A stretch of 64,000 nt of DNA from Brevundimonas huaxiensis (GCF_014218725.1 NZ_JABBJE010000003.1:62001-126000), one strand, 5' to 3'. Numbered from the stretch's first letter, positions 14,547 through 26,340 are shown. A program made the numbers and translations. Notes: a model not told the origin generated them from the sequence alone.

Positions 14547-15122
14547 TTAGCTAGCGCTGAGCGCCGCGCAGGCCACCCGGTCGCCGGCGCCGCCGATGGG
14601 CTGGGTCGAATGGTCGTCGGGGTTGGCGTGGATGATGATGGCCGAGCCGTCGGCGTCCCACAGCCATTGGCCGGGGCCTTCGGACGAGATCCTCGCGCGG
14701 GTCGTGAACAGTTCGGCGTTCACCTTGCCGTCCGCACCGGCCCAGACGTTGGGAAGGTCGCCGTCGTCCGGCCCGGCGGCGTTCAGCAGGCCGTGCGGGG
14801 CCTTGGGCTCGCCGTGGTTGATGTGGGCCCCGGACGAGGTGAAGGGGGCGGCGCATTCGCCGGTCGCATGGATGTGGATGCCGTGCCAGCCGGGCGTCAG
14901 GCCCGAGGCCTCGATCTTCATCAGCAGGCCGGTCGGTCCCTGGCGCAGGTCGACGCGGCCGATATTGGCGCCGGAGGCGTTGATCAGAACGGCCTGTCCC
15001 GTTGCGCCGACGGGCGCGCGTTCAACGGCCGCCTGGGGCGCGTTTCCGGTCGCGGCGCAGGCGGTTGTCAGGGCCAAGGGGGAGGCGAGGAGAAGGGCGG
15101 CGGCGAGGCGGGTGGCGCGCAT
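14547..15122 (-). CDS. sodC: Cu/Zn superoxide dismutase, lipoprotein-type
   Basis: The enzyme has 191 residues and dismutates superoxide in the periplasm. The metal site is clear in GIHIHATGEC (copper His and the disulfide Cys), then SSGAHINHGEPKAPHG, LPNVWAGADG, IIIHANPDDH, and the second disulfide Cys in RVACAAL. The N-terminus is a signal peptide ending LALTTAC, which fits a lipobox, so the enzyme may be membrane-anchored. It is divergent from gyrA, with about 120 bp between starts. Periplasmic SodC protects against external superoxide. Confidence 0.95.
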   Translation of the reverse strand: MRATRLAAALLLASPLALTTACAATGNAPQAAVERAPVGATGQAVLINASGANIGRVDLRQGPTGLLMKIEASGLTPGWHGIHIHATGECAAPFTSSGAHINHGEPKAPHGLLNAAGPDDGDLPNVWAGADGKVNAELFTTRARISSEGPGQWLWDADGSAIIIHANPDDHSTQPIGGAGDRVACAALSAS

Positions 15123-15244
15123 GTCGAAAGTCCTTTCAGAGACGGGCTTTCACGGCGACGTCGCTTTGCCACCGAGGCCCTGGAATGCTAGAAATCGTCA
15201 CAGCGGATCACGTTCCGATTCCGGCCGCATAAAGCCACGCTTCA

Positions 15245-18022
<2,778 letters not shown>

Positions 18023-18056
18023 TCCGCCTCCGCCAAGCGGGCATGGGGAGGGTCGT

Positions 18057-18896
18057 TTGAGCGCGACGATTCTGATCGACGGCCTTCCCGCCACGCCTGA
18101 TGATCTGGCCCACCAAGCCTTGGTCAACTACGGCGCCTACACCTCCTTCCGCGTCGAGAACGGCGCCGCGCGCGGCCTCGATCTCCACCTGGCCCGTCTG
18201 GAGCAGGCCGCCGTCGAACTGTTCGGCGAAAGCCCGGGCGAGGTTGAGTTTCGGCGTCTGATGGCGCTGGCCGTCGCCGGCCGTGAGGCCTGCTGGCTGC
18301 GCGTCAGCCTGTTCTCGCCCGAGATCGGCCATCGCAACCCGACCTACGTCGGCCGACCGAAGGTGATGACCAGCGTCTCCCCTGCGCCGCCGCCGCTGGC
18401 GACCCAAGTGCGGGTTACCGCCATGCCCTATGAGCGCGAGGCGCCGCATCTGAAGCATCTCGCCACCTTCGGCTTGATACGCGCCCGCCGCGCCGCGCGC
18501 GCCGCCGGGTTTGACGACGCCCTGTTTGTCGATGGGGCGGGGCGGGTCGCCGAGGGCACGCTGTGGAACATCGGCTTTGTCCAGGGCGACCGGATCGTCT
18601 GGCCCCAGGCCCCAATGCTGGCCGGCGTGACTCAGACCTTGATAAAGCGCGGGTTGCCCCAGGTCGGGCTGACCAGTGAAACGCGGCCGATCCGTCTCGA
18701 CGCGATCAACGCCTTTGACGCCGCGTTTCTGTGCAACAGCGCCACGCCCGTCTGTCCGATCATCGCCATCGATGACGTCTCGTTCGCCAATGACCCGGCC
18801 CTGCTCGCCAAGGTCGAAGCGGCCTGGACCGCCCAGGCGCCCCAACGCATCGCGGATCATGACGATGACGAAGGCGTCAGCCGGCTAGGCCGCTGA
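18057..18896 (+). CDS. Aminotransferase class IV (PabC/branched-chain-like)
   Basis: The protein has about 279 residues and is a PLP enzyme of fold type IV. The probable active-site lysine lies in EAPHLKHLATFGLI, followed by the conserved block DDALFVDGAGRVAEGTLWNIGFV, which contacts the cofactor. Family members include aminodeoxychorismate lyase, branched-chain and D-amino-acid aminotransferases. The poor conservation outside these blocks does not allow a choice, though length and context fit an aminodeoxychorismate-lyase-like protein. I chose TTG 18057 because GGGAGGG precedes it; longer frames run into gyrA. It sits 34 bases after gyrA and may be co-transcribed. Confidence 0.8.
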   Translation: MSATILIDGLPATPDDLAHQALVNYGAYTSFRVENGAARGLDLHLARLEQAAVELFGESPGEVEFRRLMALAVAGREACWLRVSLFSPEIGHRNPTYVGRPKVMTSVSPAPPPLATQVRVTAMPYEREAPHLKHLATFGLIRARRAARAAGFDDALFVDGAGRVAEGTLWNIGFVQGDRIVWPQAPMLAGVTQTLIKRGLPQVGLTSETRPIRLDAINAFDAAFLCNSATPVCPIIAIDDVSFANDPALLAKVEAAWTAQAPQRIADHDDDEGVSRLGR

Positions 18897-18949
18897 TTTC
18901 GCACCTGCTAAACGACGCTGACGCCACGCGACAGGCCGGGGAGACACGC

Positions 18950-19435
18950 ATGCGCATCGGACTTTATCCGGGCACCTTCGACCCGGTGACGAACGGGCAT
19001 ACCGACATCATCAAGCGTGCGCTGAAGCTGGTGGACCGGCTGGTCATCGGCGTCGCCCAGAACGACGACAAGGGGCCGCTGTTCTCCACCGCCGAACGGG
19101 TCGAGATGCTGAAGGCCGAGATGGCGCCCCTCGTCGGCGACATCGTGGTCCAGCCGTTTTCGACCCTGCTGATGCATTTCGCCGAAGAGCTGGACGCCAG
19201 CGTCATCATCCGGGGTCTGCGCGCCGTCGCCGACTTTGAATACGAGTTCCAGATGACGGCCATGAACCAGCGCCTCAATCAGGACATCGAGACCGTATTC
19301 CTGATGGCCGATCCGCGCCATCAGGCGATCGCCTCGCGGCTCGTCAAGGAGATCGCCCGACTGGACGGCGCGATCGACAGTTTCGTCAGCCCCGCCATCG
19401 CCGAGCGCGTGCGGGCCAAGGTCAAGAACGGTTAG
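18950..19435 (+). CDS. coaD: Phosphopantetheine adenylyltransferase
   Basis: This 161-residue enzyme carries out the penultimate step of coenzyme A synthesis, making dephospho-CoA from phosphopantetheine and ATP. The nucleotidyltransferase motif GLYPGTFDPVTNGHTDII (T/HxGH type) is at the N-terminus. VIIRGLRAVADFEYEFQM (about 86-103) and FLMADPRHQAIASRLVKEIA (about 120-140) are the other CoaD signatures. Length is normal. It is 14 bases from the following secreted cyclophilin gene and probably co-transcribed with it. Confidence 0.97.
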   Translation: MRIGLYPGTFDPVTNGHTDIIKRALKLVDRLVIGVAQNDDKGPLFSTAERVEMLKAEMAPLVGDIVVQPFSTLLMHFAEELDASVIIRGLRAVADFEYEFQMTAMNQRLNQDIETVFLMADPRHQAIASRLVKEIARLDGAIDSFVSPAIAERVRAKVKNG

Positions 19436-19448
19436 GGTAGACAAGACC

Positions 19449-20312
19449 ATGCGTAAGGCCATCATCGCAGCGACCGTCGCCGCTCTTCTCGCGGCTGGCG
19501 CGGCCCAGGCGCCGGCTGTGGCGCAAACGGCGCCGGCGGCGTCCGACTGGCGCGCCATCGCGCCGGAAAACCTGTTGGTTATCGATACGTCGAAGGGCCG
19601 GGTGCTGGTCGAACTGATCCCCGTCGCCGCGCCCAATCATGCGGAACGCATCCGCACCTTGGCTAACCAGGGCTTCTACGACGGTCTGAAGTTCCACCGC
19701 GTCATCCCTGATTTCATGGCGCAAACCGGCGACCCAAAGGGCACGGGCGAGGGCGGCAGCGAGCTGCCGGACCTGAAGGCCGAGTTCAGCTTCCGTCGTG
19801 GACGCGACGCCGGCTTTGTCGCCGTGCCCAGCGTCGGCGCGGGCGTGCGCGGCCTGGTCGGCGATCTGCCGGTCCAGACCCAACCCGACGCCCAAATGAT
19901 GGTCACCGCCGACTTCAAGGTCGACGCCCACGGCCTGTTCTGTCCCGGCGTGCTGGGCATGGCCCGTTCGGGTTCGCCCGACAGCGCCAACAGCCAGTTC
20001 TTCCTGATGATGGGCGCGCGCGAACAGCTGGACGGCATCTACACCGCCTTCGGACGCGTGGTGTCCGGCCTGGACGTGGTCGGCAAGCTGAAGAAGGGTT
20101 CGGACGCCGAGGACGGCAAGGTGACCGATCCCGACGTCATGACCCGTGTCCGCATGGCCTCGGCCCTGCCCGAAGCCGAACGTCCGACGGTGCGCGTGCT
20201 GAACGCCGGCAGCGCCGCCTTCGCCGAACGGATCGCCACGGCGCGCGCCGCGCGCGGCGCGGCCTTCAGCGTCTGTGACATTCAGCCGGTCGCCGAAGTG
20301 ACGGGCGGCTGA
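19449..20312 (+). CDS. Secreted cyclophilin-type peptidyl-prolyl isomerase, first copy
   Basis: The protein has 287 residues with a signal peptide (AATVAALLAAGAAQAPAVAQ). The cyclophilin fold is seen in DTSKGRVLVELIPVAAPNHAERI, FYDGLKFHRVIPDFMAQTGD and PDSANSQFFLMMG. Compared with the short cytoplasmic PpiB at 61504, it has an insertion of roughly 50 residues between KAEF and GMARSGSPDSANSQFF, and a longer C-terminus with one cysteine. It should act on proline bonds of envelope proteins. The next gene is a paralogue in tandem. Confidence 0.92.
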   Translation: MRKAIIAATVAALLAAGAAQAPAVAQTAPAASDWRAIAPENLLVIDTSKGRVLVELIPVAAPNHAERIRTLANQGFYDGLKFHRVIPDFMAQTGDPKGTGEGGSELPDLKAEFSFRRGRDAGFVAVPSVGAGVRGLVGDLPVQTQPDAQMMVTADFKVDAHGLFCPGVLGMARSGSPDSANSQFFLMMGAREQLDGIYTAFGRVVSGLDVVGKLKKGSDAEDGKVTDPDVMTRVRMASALPEAERPTVRVLNAGSAAFAERIATARAARGAAFSVCDIQPVAEVTGG

Positions 20313-20337
20313 CGCATTTGCAAAGGGGGAGGGGACG

Positions 20338-21216
20338 ATGACGATAATACGAACGATGGCGATGGCGGCGGCCGTGCTGGCCGCGACGGCGGGCGCCGCC
20401 CTGGCGCAGGACGCGACCGCCGTTCCCGCGCCCCCGCCGCCGCCCGGCGAATGGCGCACGATCGCGCCTGACAACCTGCTGGTCATCGACACCAACAAGG
20501 GGCGGGTTCTGGTCGAACTGGCGCCCCAGATCGCGCCCGCCCATGTCGAACGCATCAAGCTGCTGGCGTCGCGCGGCTTCTTCGACAACCTGGTCTGGCA
20601 CCGGGTGATCGACTGGTTCATGGCCCAGACCGGCGATCCGCTGGGCACGGGCGAGGGCCAGAGCTGGTACCCCGACCTGAAGGCCGAGTTCACCTTCCGC
20701 CGTGGCGCGGACATGGCCTTCACCCCGGTCGCGGCCCCGGTCGGCGCCCTGGTCGGCTTCGTCGATTCCATCCCGGTCCAGACCCAGCCCGACGCCCTGA
20801 TGTCCGGCACCAGCGACAAGAAGGTCCACGGTTGGGCGCTATATTGCCCGGGCGTCGCGGGTATGGCGCGTGACGAAGGTAACGACACCGCCAACAGCCA
20901 GTTCTTCCTGATGCGTCAGGCCTATCCGGCGCTGGACAAGCGCTACACCGTCTGGGGTCGGGTCGTGTCCGGTCTGGATGTCGTGCGATCGCTGAAGGCT
21001 AGCGACACGCCGGACGGTCTGGTCCAGGGACCGGATCAGATGACTTGCGTTCGCGTGGCATCGGATCTGCCCACAGCCGAGCGTCCGACGGCGGCCGTCC
21101 TGAACACCAACTCCGCCACATTCCAGACCCTGGCGCAGCAGGCGCGTCAGGCGCGTGGCGCGGATTTCTCGGTGTGCGATATCGAACTGCCGGTGCGCGT
21201 CACGCCCGCCGCCTGA
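20338..21216 (+). CDS. Secreted cyclophilin-type peptidyl-prolyl isomerase, second copy
   Basis: The protein has 292 residues with a signal peptide (AAVLAATAGAALAQ). The fold matches the preceding gene: DTNKGRVLVELAPQIAPAHVERI, FFDNLVWHRVIDWFMAQTGD, NDTANSQFFLM. It shares the long insertion after KAEFTFRRG and the extended C-terminal tail ending in a cysteine-containing VCDIE. In the substrate groove, the usual HRVIPxFM is HRVIDWFM here, a small departure. The two genes, 25 bp apart, are a tandem duplication that has diverged. It is convergent with the Ppx/GppA gene, stop codon to stop codon. Confidence 0.92.
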   Translation: MTIIRTMAMAAAVLAATAGAALAQDATAVPAPPPPPGEWRTIAPDNLLVIDTNKGRVLVELAPQIAPAHVERIKLLASRGFFDNLVWHRVIDWFMAQTGDPLGTGEGQSWYPDLKAEFTFRRGADMAFTPVAAPVGALVGFVDSIPVQTQPDALMSGTSDKKVHGWALYCPGVAGMARDEGNDTANSQFFLMRQAYPALDKRYTVWGRVVSGLDVVRSLKASDTPDGLVQGPDQMTCVRVASDLPTAERPTAAVLNTNSATFQTLAQQARQARGADFSVCDIELPVRVTPAA

Positions 21217-21225
21217 TCAGGCGGC
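21208..21225. terminator. Palindrome shared by two convergent stop codons
   Basis: GCCGCCTGA-TCAGGCGGC is a perfect 18-base palindrome. Its centre holds both stop codons, TGA of the cyclophilin (21214-21216) and the TGA of the Ppx gene on the other strand (21217-21219). As RNA it would fold a short GC stem for either transcript, but there is no T-run. Confidence 0.4.
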
Positions 21226-22317
21226 GGAGGCCGGCCGCCATCGTCCGCGCCGCCGACGCCGTCCCCTCGGCGGCTTCTTGTCTTCGCGCATCCTTTGCAG
21301 CAGCAGGCCTTCGCGCAGGCCGCGATCCGCGACCCGCACGCGTTCCGACGGCCAGGCCCGTTGGACAGCTTCCAGGATCGCAGCGCCCGCAAGCACCAAG
21401 TCCGCCCGATCGGGACCGATGCAGGCCTCGCGCGCCCGGCCGTCCGGCCCCAGCGCCTTCAGCCGATCCGCCGCCGCCTCGCAGTCGGCGCGCGTCATCC
21501 ACAAGCCATCGACGCGGTCGCGATTGTAGCGTGGCAGATTCAGGTGAATGCCCGCCAGGCTGGTGATCGCGCCCGAGGTGCCGACCAGATGCGCCCGGTT
21601 CTGCCGGAACAGGTCCAGCATCGGTTCGTCGACGATCCCGCCCGCTGCGATGGCCGCGCCCATGTCGGCGACCATGGCCTCGTACCAGGCCTCGCCGGAG
21701 TTCGACGGCTCGGGATGCCGCTCGGCCAGGGTCACGACCCCCACTGGCGCCGACATCCAGGCGGTGGTCGTCCAGTCGGTGCCGCTGCGCTTCAGCCACG
21801 ACATCTCGGTTGAGCCGCCGCCGACATCGATGACCAGCACGGCCTCGGCCTTCGGGTCGATCAGATTCAGGCATCCCTCGACCGCCAGACGCGCTTCTTC
21901 GGCGGGATCAATGATCCGCAAGCGCACCCCCGTGCCCTTGCGCACACGGTCGATGAAGTCGGCGCCGTTCTCGGCCGCCCGGCAGGCTTGGGTGGCGACG
22001 GCGCTCAATCGCGCAGAATCGACGCCCTTGCGCACGATCCGCTCGGCGCACAGGGCCAGGGCGTCATAGGCCCGGTCCATGGCGCGCGGGTCCAGAAGGC
22101 CCGTCCGAGACAGCCCTTCGCCCAGCCGCACGATGCGGCTGAAGCTGTCGACCACGCGAAAGCCTTCGCGTGACGGCCGCGCGATCAGCAGCCGGCAATT
22201 GTTGGTCCCCAGATCGAGCGCGCCATACAGCGGCGCATCTCGACCCGACGCATCCCTCGAACGGGAAGGCTGGGACCGCTCGTCGCGCCGTCGAGGCGCG
22301 CCGTGGGTCTCCGGCAT
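21217..22317 (-). CDS. Ppx/GppA-family phosphatase
   Basis: This 366-residue protein has the ASKHA (actin-like ATPase) fold of exopolyphosphatase and guanosine pentaphosphatase. Phosphate-1 motif LYGALDLGTNNCRLLIA is at ~30-46; VLVIDVGGGSTEMSW (~163) and VGTSGAITSLAG (~245) follow. The usual C-terminal HD-like domain of long Ppx is absent, which is typical of the short alphaproteobacterial form. The C-terminus is a strongly basic run after KKPPRG. The N-terminal 28 residues before LYGALD are charged and not conserved, so the true start may be further in. In related genomes this gene often precedes rlmE; here rlmE is 40 kb away. Confidence 0.9.
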   Translation of the reverse strand: MPETHGAPRRRDERSQPSRSRDASGRDAPLYGALDLGTNNCRLLIARPSREGFRVVDSFSRIVRLGEGLSRTGLLDPRAMDRAYDALALCAERIVRKGVDSARLSAVATQACRAAENGADFIDRVRKGTGVRLRIIDPAEEARLAVEGCLNLIDPKAEAVLVIDVGGGSTEMSWLKRSGTDWTTTAWMSAPVGVVTLAERHPEPSNSGEAWYEAMVADMGAAIAAGGIVDEPMLDLFRQNRAHLVGTSGAITSLAGIHLNLPRYNRDRVDGLWMTRADCEAAADRLKALGPDGRAREACIGPDRADLVLAGAAILEAVQRAWPSERVRVADRGLREGLLLQRMREDKKPPRGRRRRRGRWRPASAA

Positions 22318-22462
22318 GGGCCGTCATCCGTTGTGGGCGGTCCAAAGCGGCGCCCGTCCTGATCAGCCTAACCCGTCAAGATCGTCCGCGCCAAGCCATT
22401 CTGTCAGGAAGATGAACAGCCCTGTCGGCATTGGGGTCATGCGCTGAATCGTATGAAGTGCG

Positions 22463-22771
22463 ATGACCCGCATTCAGACCGCACGTTTCGCTATCGGCCA
22501 GATTGTCCGCCACCGCGACGACGCCTTTCGTGGCGTCGTGATGGATGTCGATCACGCCTATGAGGGACCGGCCGGTGAATGCGGCCTGGTCAGACCGGAC
22601 CAGCCCTTCTACCGCGTCTTCGCCTTGGGCGAGGATGGCGGCTTCGTCGCCTACGCCGCCGAGGGCGCTCTTGAAGACGGCGATACTGTCCTGCTGCCCG
22701 ACGACGCCGAGCGGTGGTTCACCACCGACGGCATGGGCCACCACGCCCCGCTGGACGAACGTCTGCACTGA
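22463..22771 (+). CDS. hspQ: Heat shock protein HspQ (YccV/hemimethylated-DNA-binding-like)
   Basis: This 102-residue protein matches HspQ. The N-terminal signature is RFAIGQIVRHRDDAFRGVVMDVD, then FYRVFALGEDGGFVAYAAE and a C-terminal WFTTDGMGHHAPLD. HspQ was described in enterobacteria as a heat-shock factor acting on protease specificity and quality control. The ATG at 22463 has no strong ribosome site. The upstream 145 bp hold no other gene. The phenylalanine hydroxylase gene follows after 55 bp. Confidence 0.88.
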   Translation: MTRIQTARFAIGQIVRHRDDAFRGVVMDVDHAYEGPAGECGLVRPDQPFYRVFALGEDGGFVAYAAEGALEDGDTVLLPDDAERWFTTDGMGHHAPLDERLH

Positions 22772-22826
22772 CGATTGGAAGCCGTGGCGGCTCCGGGCTA
22801 GGATGGCGGCAAAAGAGGAATACGCC

Positions 22827-23702
22827 ATGTCCGACTTCGAACACGTCTTCGAAAAGCCGCCCGAGGGCGCGGCCGCCGACTGGACCATTCTGCAGAACTG
22901 GGCCGCCTACACCGAGGTCGAGCACCAGACCTGGGACACGCTTTACGCCCGGCAGATGAAGATCCTGCCCGGTCGCGCCTGCGACGCCTTTATGCGGGGA
23001 CTGGACGCACTGGATCTGAACGCCGGCGGCATTCCCGACTTCGACGTGATCAATCCCAAGCTTCAGGCCCTGACAGGCTGGACAGTCGTCTGCGTGCCGG
23101 GTCTGGTTCCGGACGAGGTCTTCTTCGACCATCTGGCCAATCGCCGCTTCGTCTCGGGCCAGTTTATCCGCAAGCCGGACCAACTGGATTACCTGCAGGA
23201 ACCCGACATCTTCCACGACGTCTTCGGTCACGTGCCGATGCTCACCGACCCCGATTTCGCCGCCTATATGGAGGCCTATGGCAAGGGCGGGCAGCGGGCG
23301 GCCAGCCTGGGCATGCTGCCGAACCTGGCGCGCCTGTACTGGTATACGGTGGAGTTCGGCCTGATGACGGAGGTGGACGGCCTTCGCATCTACGGCGCCG
23401 GCATCGTCTCCTCGGCGACCGAGAGCGTCTTTGCTCTGGACGATCCGTCGCCCAACCGCCTGGGGTTCGACCTGGAGCGGGTGATGCGCACCCTGTACCG
23501 GATCGACGATTTCCAGCAGGTCTATTTCGTCATCGACAGCCTGGAAGCCCTGAAGGACGAGACGCTCAAGGACTTCGGGCCGGTCTATGCGGCGCTGAAA
23601 GGCAAGGACGACCTCGCCATCGAAACCGTCCTGCCGACCGACCAGGTGTTCACCCGCGGCACCCAGGCCTACGCCCAGCGCGGCGGGCGGTTCGCGGCCT
23701 GA
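22827..23702 (+). CDS. phhA: Phenylalanine 4-monooxygenase
   Basis: This 291-residue non-haem iron, pterin-dependent hydroxylase converts phenylalanine to tyrosine. The iron ligands are visible in DIFHDVFGHVPML (two His) and in YWYTVEFGL (Glu). The substrate loop GAGIVSSATES is also present. Length fits the single-domain bacterial enzyme without the regulatory ACT domain of animals. I chose ATG 22827 because AGAGGAA lies seven bases before it; an ATG at 22803 is in frame but without a site. It is convergent with the transporter ending at 23709. Confidence 0.95.
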   Translation: MSDFEHVFEKPPEGAAADWTILQNWAAYTEVEHQTWDTLYARQMKILPGRACDAFMRGLDALDLNAGGIPDFDVINPKLQALTGWTVVCVPGLVPDEVFFDHLANRRFVSGQFIRKPDQLDYLQEPDIFHDVFGHVPMLTDPDFAAYMEAYGKGGQRAASLGMLPNLARLYWYTVEFGLMTEVDGLRIYGAGIVSSATESVFALDDPSPNRLGFDLERVMRTLYRIDDFQQVYFVIDSLEALKDETLKDFGPVYAALKGKDDLAIETVLPTDQVFTRGTQAYAQRGGRFAA

Positions 23703-23708
23703 TCGGCG

Positions 23709-24995
23709 TCAGGTGTGCGTGATCAGGCTGTTGTGCTTGGTGTCGCGCATACGGATGAAGGTCAGCAGCGACAGTCCGATCATGCCGGTCACGTACCAGA
23801 AGAAGACGCTCTCGACGCCCGCGCCCTTAAGCCAGAGCGCCACGTATTCCGCCGTGCCTCCGAACACCGCATTGGCGATGGCGTAAGGCAGAGCGACGCC
23901 GAGGGCGCGGATGTGGGCGGGGAACAGCTCCGCCTTCACCACCGCATTGATCGCGGTGTAGCCCGACACGATCACCAGACCGGCCAGCGCCAAAAGGAAG
24001 GCGACGAAAGGGCTCTCGACCGTCGATAGGGTCGTCATGATCGGCACGGTGCACAACACCCCCAGTACGCCGAAAGCGATCATCACGGGACGCCGTCCCA
24101 CCCTGTCCGAAAGCGCGCCGACCGCCGGCTGAAGCAGCATGAAGACGAACAGGGCCGCCGCGCTGATTTCGGTCGCCGTGTTCTTGGAAAACCCGCTCGT
24201 ATTGACCAGGAACTTCTGCAGATAGGTCGTGTAGGTGTAGAAGGCCAAGGTGCCGCCGGCCGTCAGGCCCAGCACCATGAACGCCTCTTTCGGGTGTTTC
24301 AGGATCAGCTGCACGGCGCTGGATTTCGGGGCGTCCTTGGCCTCGGTCGCCTTATGGGTCTCGTCCAGACGGCGACGCAGCCAGAAGACGACGACCGCCA
24401 GGCCCGCGCCGACGAAGAAGGGAATGCGCCAGCCCCACGAGGCCAGCGCCGTCTCACTCAACGTATTTTGCAACACGATCAACAGCAGCAGGGCGATCAA
24501 CTGACCCGAGATCAGGGTGACGTACTGGAAGCTGGACCAGAAGCCTCGGCGATGCGGCTCGGCCATTTCGGACAGATAGGTGGCGCTGGATCCGTATTCT
24601 CCGCCGACGCTGAGGCCCTGCAACAGCCGCGCGAACAGCAGCAGCGCCGGCGCCGCCAGTCCGATGGTGGCATAGCCGGGTGTCACGCCGATGATCAGCG
24701 AACCCGTGCACATCAGGGTCACCGAGAGGGTCAACCCCGCCTTACGACCTTTGCGGTCGGCATAGACGCCCATGACCCATGCCCCGATGGGCCGCATCAA
24801 GAAGCCCACCGCAAACACGGCGGCGGCGCTCAGCAGTTGCGCCGTCGGGTCTTCGCTGGGAAAGAAGACGGGCGCGAAATACAGGGTGAAAGCCGCATAG
24901 GCGTACCAGTCGAACCACTCCACCAGATTGCCGGCCGATCCGCCGACGATATTTCTCAATCGGCGGGCGGGGCTCATGGGTGCTGCGGTCGTCAT
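23709..24995 (-). CDS. MFS transporter of the metabolite:H+ symporter family (KgtP-like)
   Basis: The protein has 428 residues and 12 predicted membrane segments. The MHS family signature is present: GNLVEWFDWYAYAAFTLYFAP in helix 1, GAWVMGVYADRKGRKAGLT in loop 2-3 and RLLQGLSVGGEYG in helix 4. Relatives carry alpha-ketoglutarate, proline/betaine, citrate or shikimate. It is the last gene of the arginine succinyltransferase operon, eight bases after astB, so a dicarboxylate or amino-acid substrate linked to arginine breakdown is likely. The exact substrate is inference. Confidence 0.88.
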   Translation of the reverse strand: MTTAAPMSPARRLRNIVGGSAGNLVEWFDWYAYAAFTLYFAPVFFPSEDPTAQLLSAAAVFAVGFLMRPIGAWVMGVYADRKGRKAGLTLSVTLMCTGSLIIGVTPGYATIGLAAPALLLFARLLQGLSVGGEYGSSATYLSEMAEPHRRGFWSSFQYVTLISGQLIALLLLIVLQNTLSETALASWGWRIPFFVGAGLAVVVFWLRRRLDETHKATEAKDAPKSSAVQLILKHPKEAFMVLGLTAGGTLAFYTYTTYLQKFLVNTSGFSKNTATEISAAALFVFMLLQPAVGALSDRVGRRPVMIAFGVLGVLCTVPIMTTLSTVESPFVAFLLALAGLVIVSGYTAINAVVKAELFPAHIRALGVALPYAIANAVFGGTAEYVALWLKGAGVESVFFWYVTGMIGLSLLTFIRMRDTKHNSLITHT

Positions 24996-25002
24996 GGCCG
25001 GA

Positions 25003-26340
25003 TCAGCCTCTCTGGAAGGGGTAGAAGTCGGTTCCGAGGTTCAGGATCGTCGTCAGTTCGTCCAGCGCGCTGCGGCTTTCCGTGAGCAGGTCAGGGTCGG
25101 CCAGATCGCCGGGGCGCAGTTCGTCCCGGTACCAGCGCCCGGCCCAATCCGACAGACGCGCATGCAGGTCGTCCGTCAGGCGCATGGCCGGGTTGGTCGC
25201 CGCCAACTCGGCCTCGGTCAGCACGACACGCAGCCGCAGGCAGGCCGGTCCGCCGCCGTTGCGCATCGATTGGCGCACATCGACATACTGCACCCGGCCG
25301 ATCGGACCGTTGGAGGCGGCCAGCGCTTGCGCCACTGCATGGCTGCGCGGGTTGTCGCGGGTCTCGGTCGGACAGATCAGGGTCAGGCGATCCTCGCCCG
25401 GCGCCTGGATCAGCATGGAGTTGAACAGATAGCTCGAAATCGCATCGGCCAGCGGCAGGTCGGCGGACGAGACCTCGACGAAGATCGGCTCGAACAGACC
25501 ATCGGCCGCGCGGCGAATGGCGGCCTGGGTTGCGGCCGTGTCCTCGAACGCCAGATCGTGGAAGAACAGGGTGTCCAGCGCCCCGACGCAGACCACGTCG
25601 TTATGGAAGGTGCCGCCGGCGATGGCGGCGCGGGATTGCTGGGCCAGCACCGGCCGTCCGGCTTCGTGGCGGCGCACGATGGCTTCCGACGCTTCGCGTG
25701 TCTGGCGGGCGGGGAAGGGGCCGTCCCAAGGCTCGAACGCCTCGCGACCCCAGACCAGCAGATTGACGCCGCGGCCGCCATGTTCGGCGCACAGGCGAAC
25801 GTGGTTTGCGGCGCCTTCGTCGGCCAGATGCGCGACCGCGGGCAGGGCATCATGGACGGCGAACCGGCTGGCGTCAGGAAACAGGGCGTCCAGCGCGCGC
25901 TTCGTTTGCCGGTGCTCCAGGCTGCGGTGCAGATTGGTGTGCAGATTGGCCGGCGTGAAATGCACCCGGCCGTCGGCGGCGTCGGCGCTGGGCGTCACGG
26001 TCGCGGCGTTGGCGGCCCACATGGGCGAGGCCGAACAGGCGGCGGCGGCGAACGAGGGCGCGCTCCGCCAGGCCCGCTCCAGCACCTGGGCGTCCGATCC
26101 AGCAAAGCCCAGGGTCCGCAGGAAGGGAATGTTCGGCCGCTCATGCGGCGGCAGGACGAACTGGGGCAGGCCTAGGTCCGCCAGGGTCTTCATCTTGTCG
26201 AGGCCCTGAAGCACGGCCGCGCGCGGGTTGGACGCCTCGCCCTTGTTCAGGCTGGACGCCAGATTGCCCGGCGATAGGCCCGCGTAGGAATGGGTCGGTC
26301 CGATCAGACCGTCGGCGTTGGCCTCGACAGCGCTGATCAT
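25003..26340 (-). CDS. astB: N-succinylarginine dihydrolase
   Basis: This 445-residue enzyme is the second step of the arginine succinyltransferase (AST) pathway, splitting N2-succinylarginine into succinylornithine, ammonia and CO2. AstB features include DGLIGPTHSYAGLSPGNLAS at the start, MWAANAATVTPSADAADGRVH, LQHRQTKRAL-type HRQTKRALDAL, GGTFHNDVVCVG, and the catalytic-region QSMRNGGGPACLRLRVVL near the C-terminus with Cys. I chose ATG 26340, which overlaps the stop of astD (ATGA); a longer frame adds Arg-rich residues not seen in the family. Confidence 0.96.
   Translation of the reverse strand: MISAVEANADGLIGPTHSYAGLSPGNLASSLNKGEASNPRAAVLQGLDKMKTLADLGLPQFVLPPHERPNIPFLRTLGFAGSDAQVLERAWRSAPSFAAAACSASPMWAANAATVTPSADAADGRVHFTPANLHTNLHRSLEHRQTKRALDALFPDASRFAVHDALPAVAHLADEGAANHVRLCAEHGGRGVNLLVWGREAFEPWDGPFPARQTREASEAIVRRHEAGRPVLAQQSRAAIAGGTFHNDVVCVGALDTLFFHDLAFEDTAATQAAIRRAADGLFEPIFVEVSSADLPLADAISSYLFNSMLIQAPGEDRLTLICPTETRDNPRSHAVAQALAASNGPIGRVQYVDVRQSMRNGGGPACLRLRVVLTEAELAATNPAMRLTDDLHARLSDWAGRWYRDELRPGDLADPDLLTESRSALDELTTILNLGTDFYPFQRG

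Noticed and set aside
24928..26175. Long plus-strand frame across the astB region
   Set aside because: It is antisense to a clear astB and has no recognisable features.
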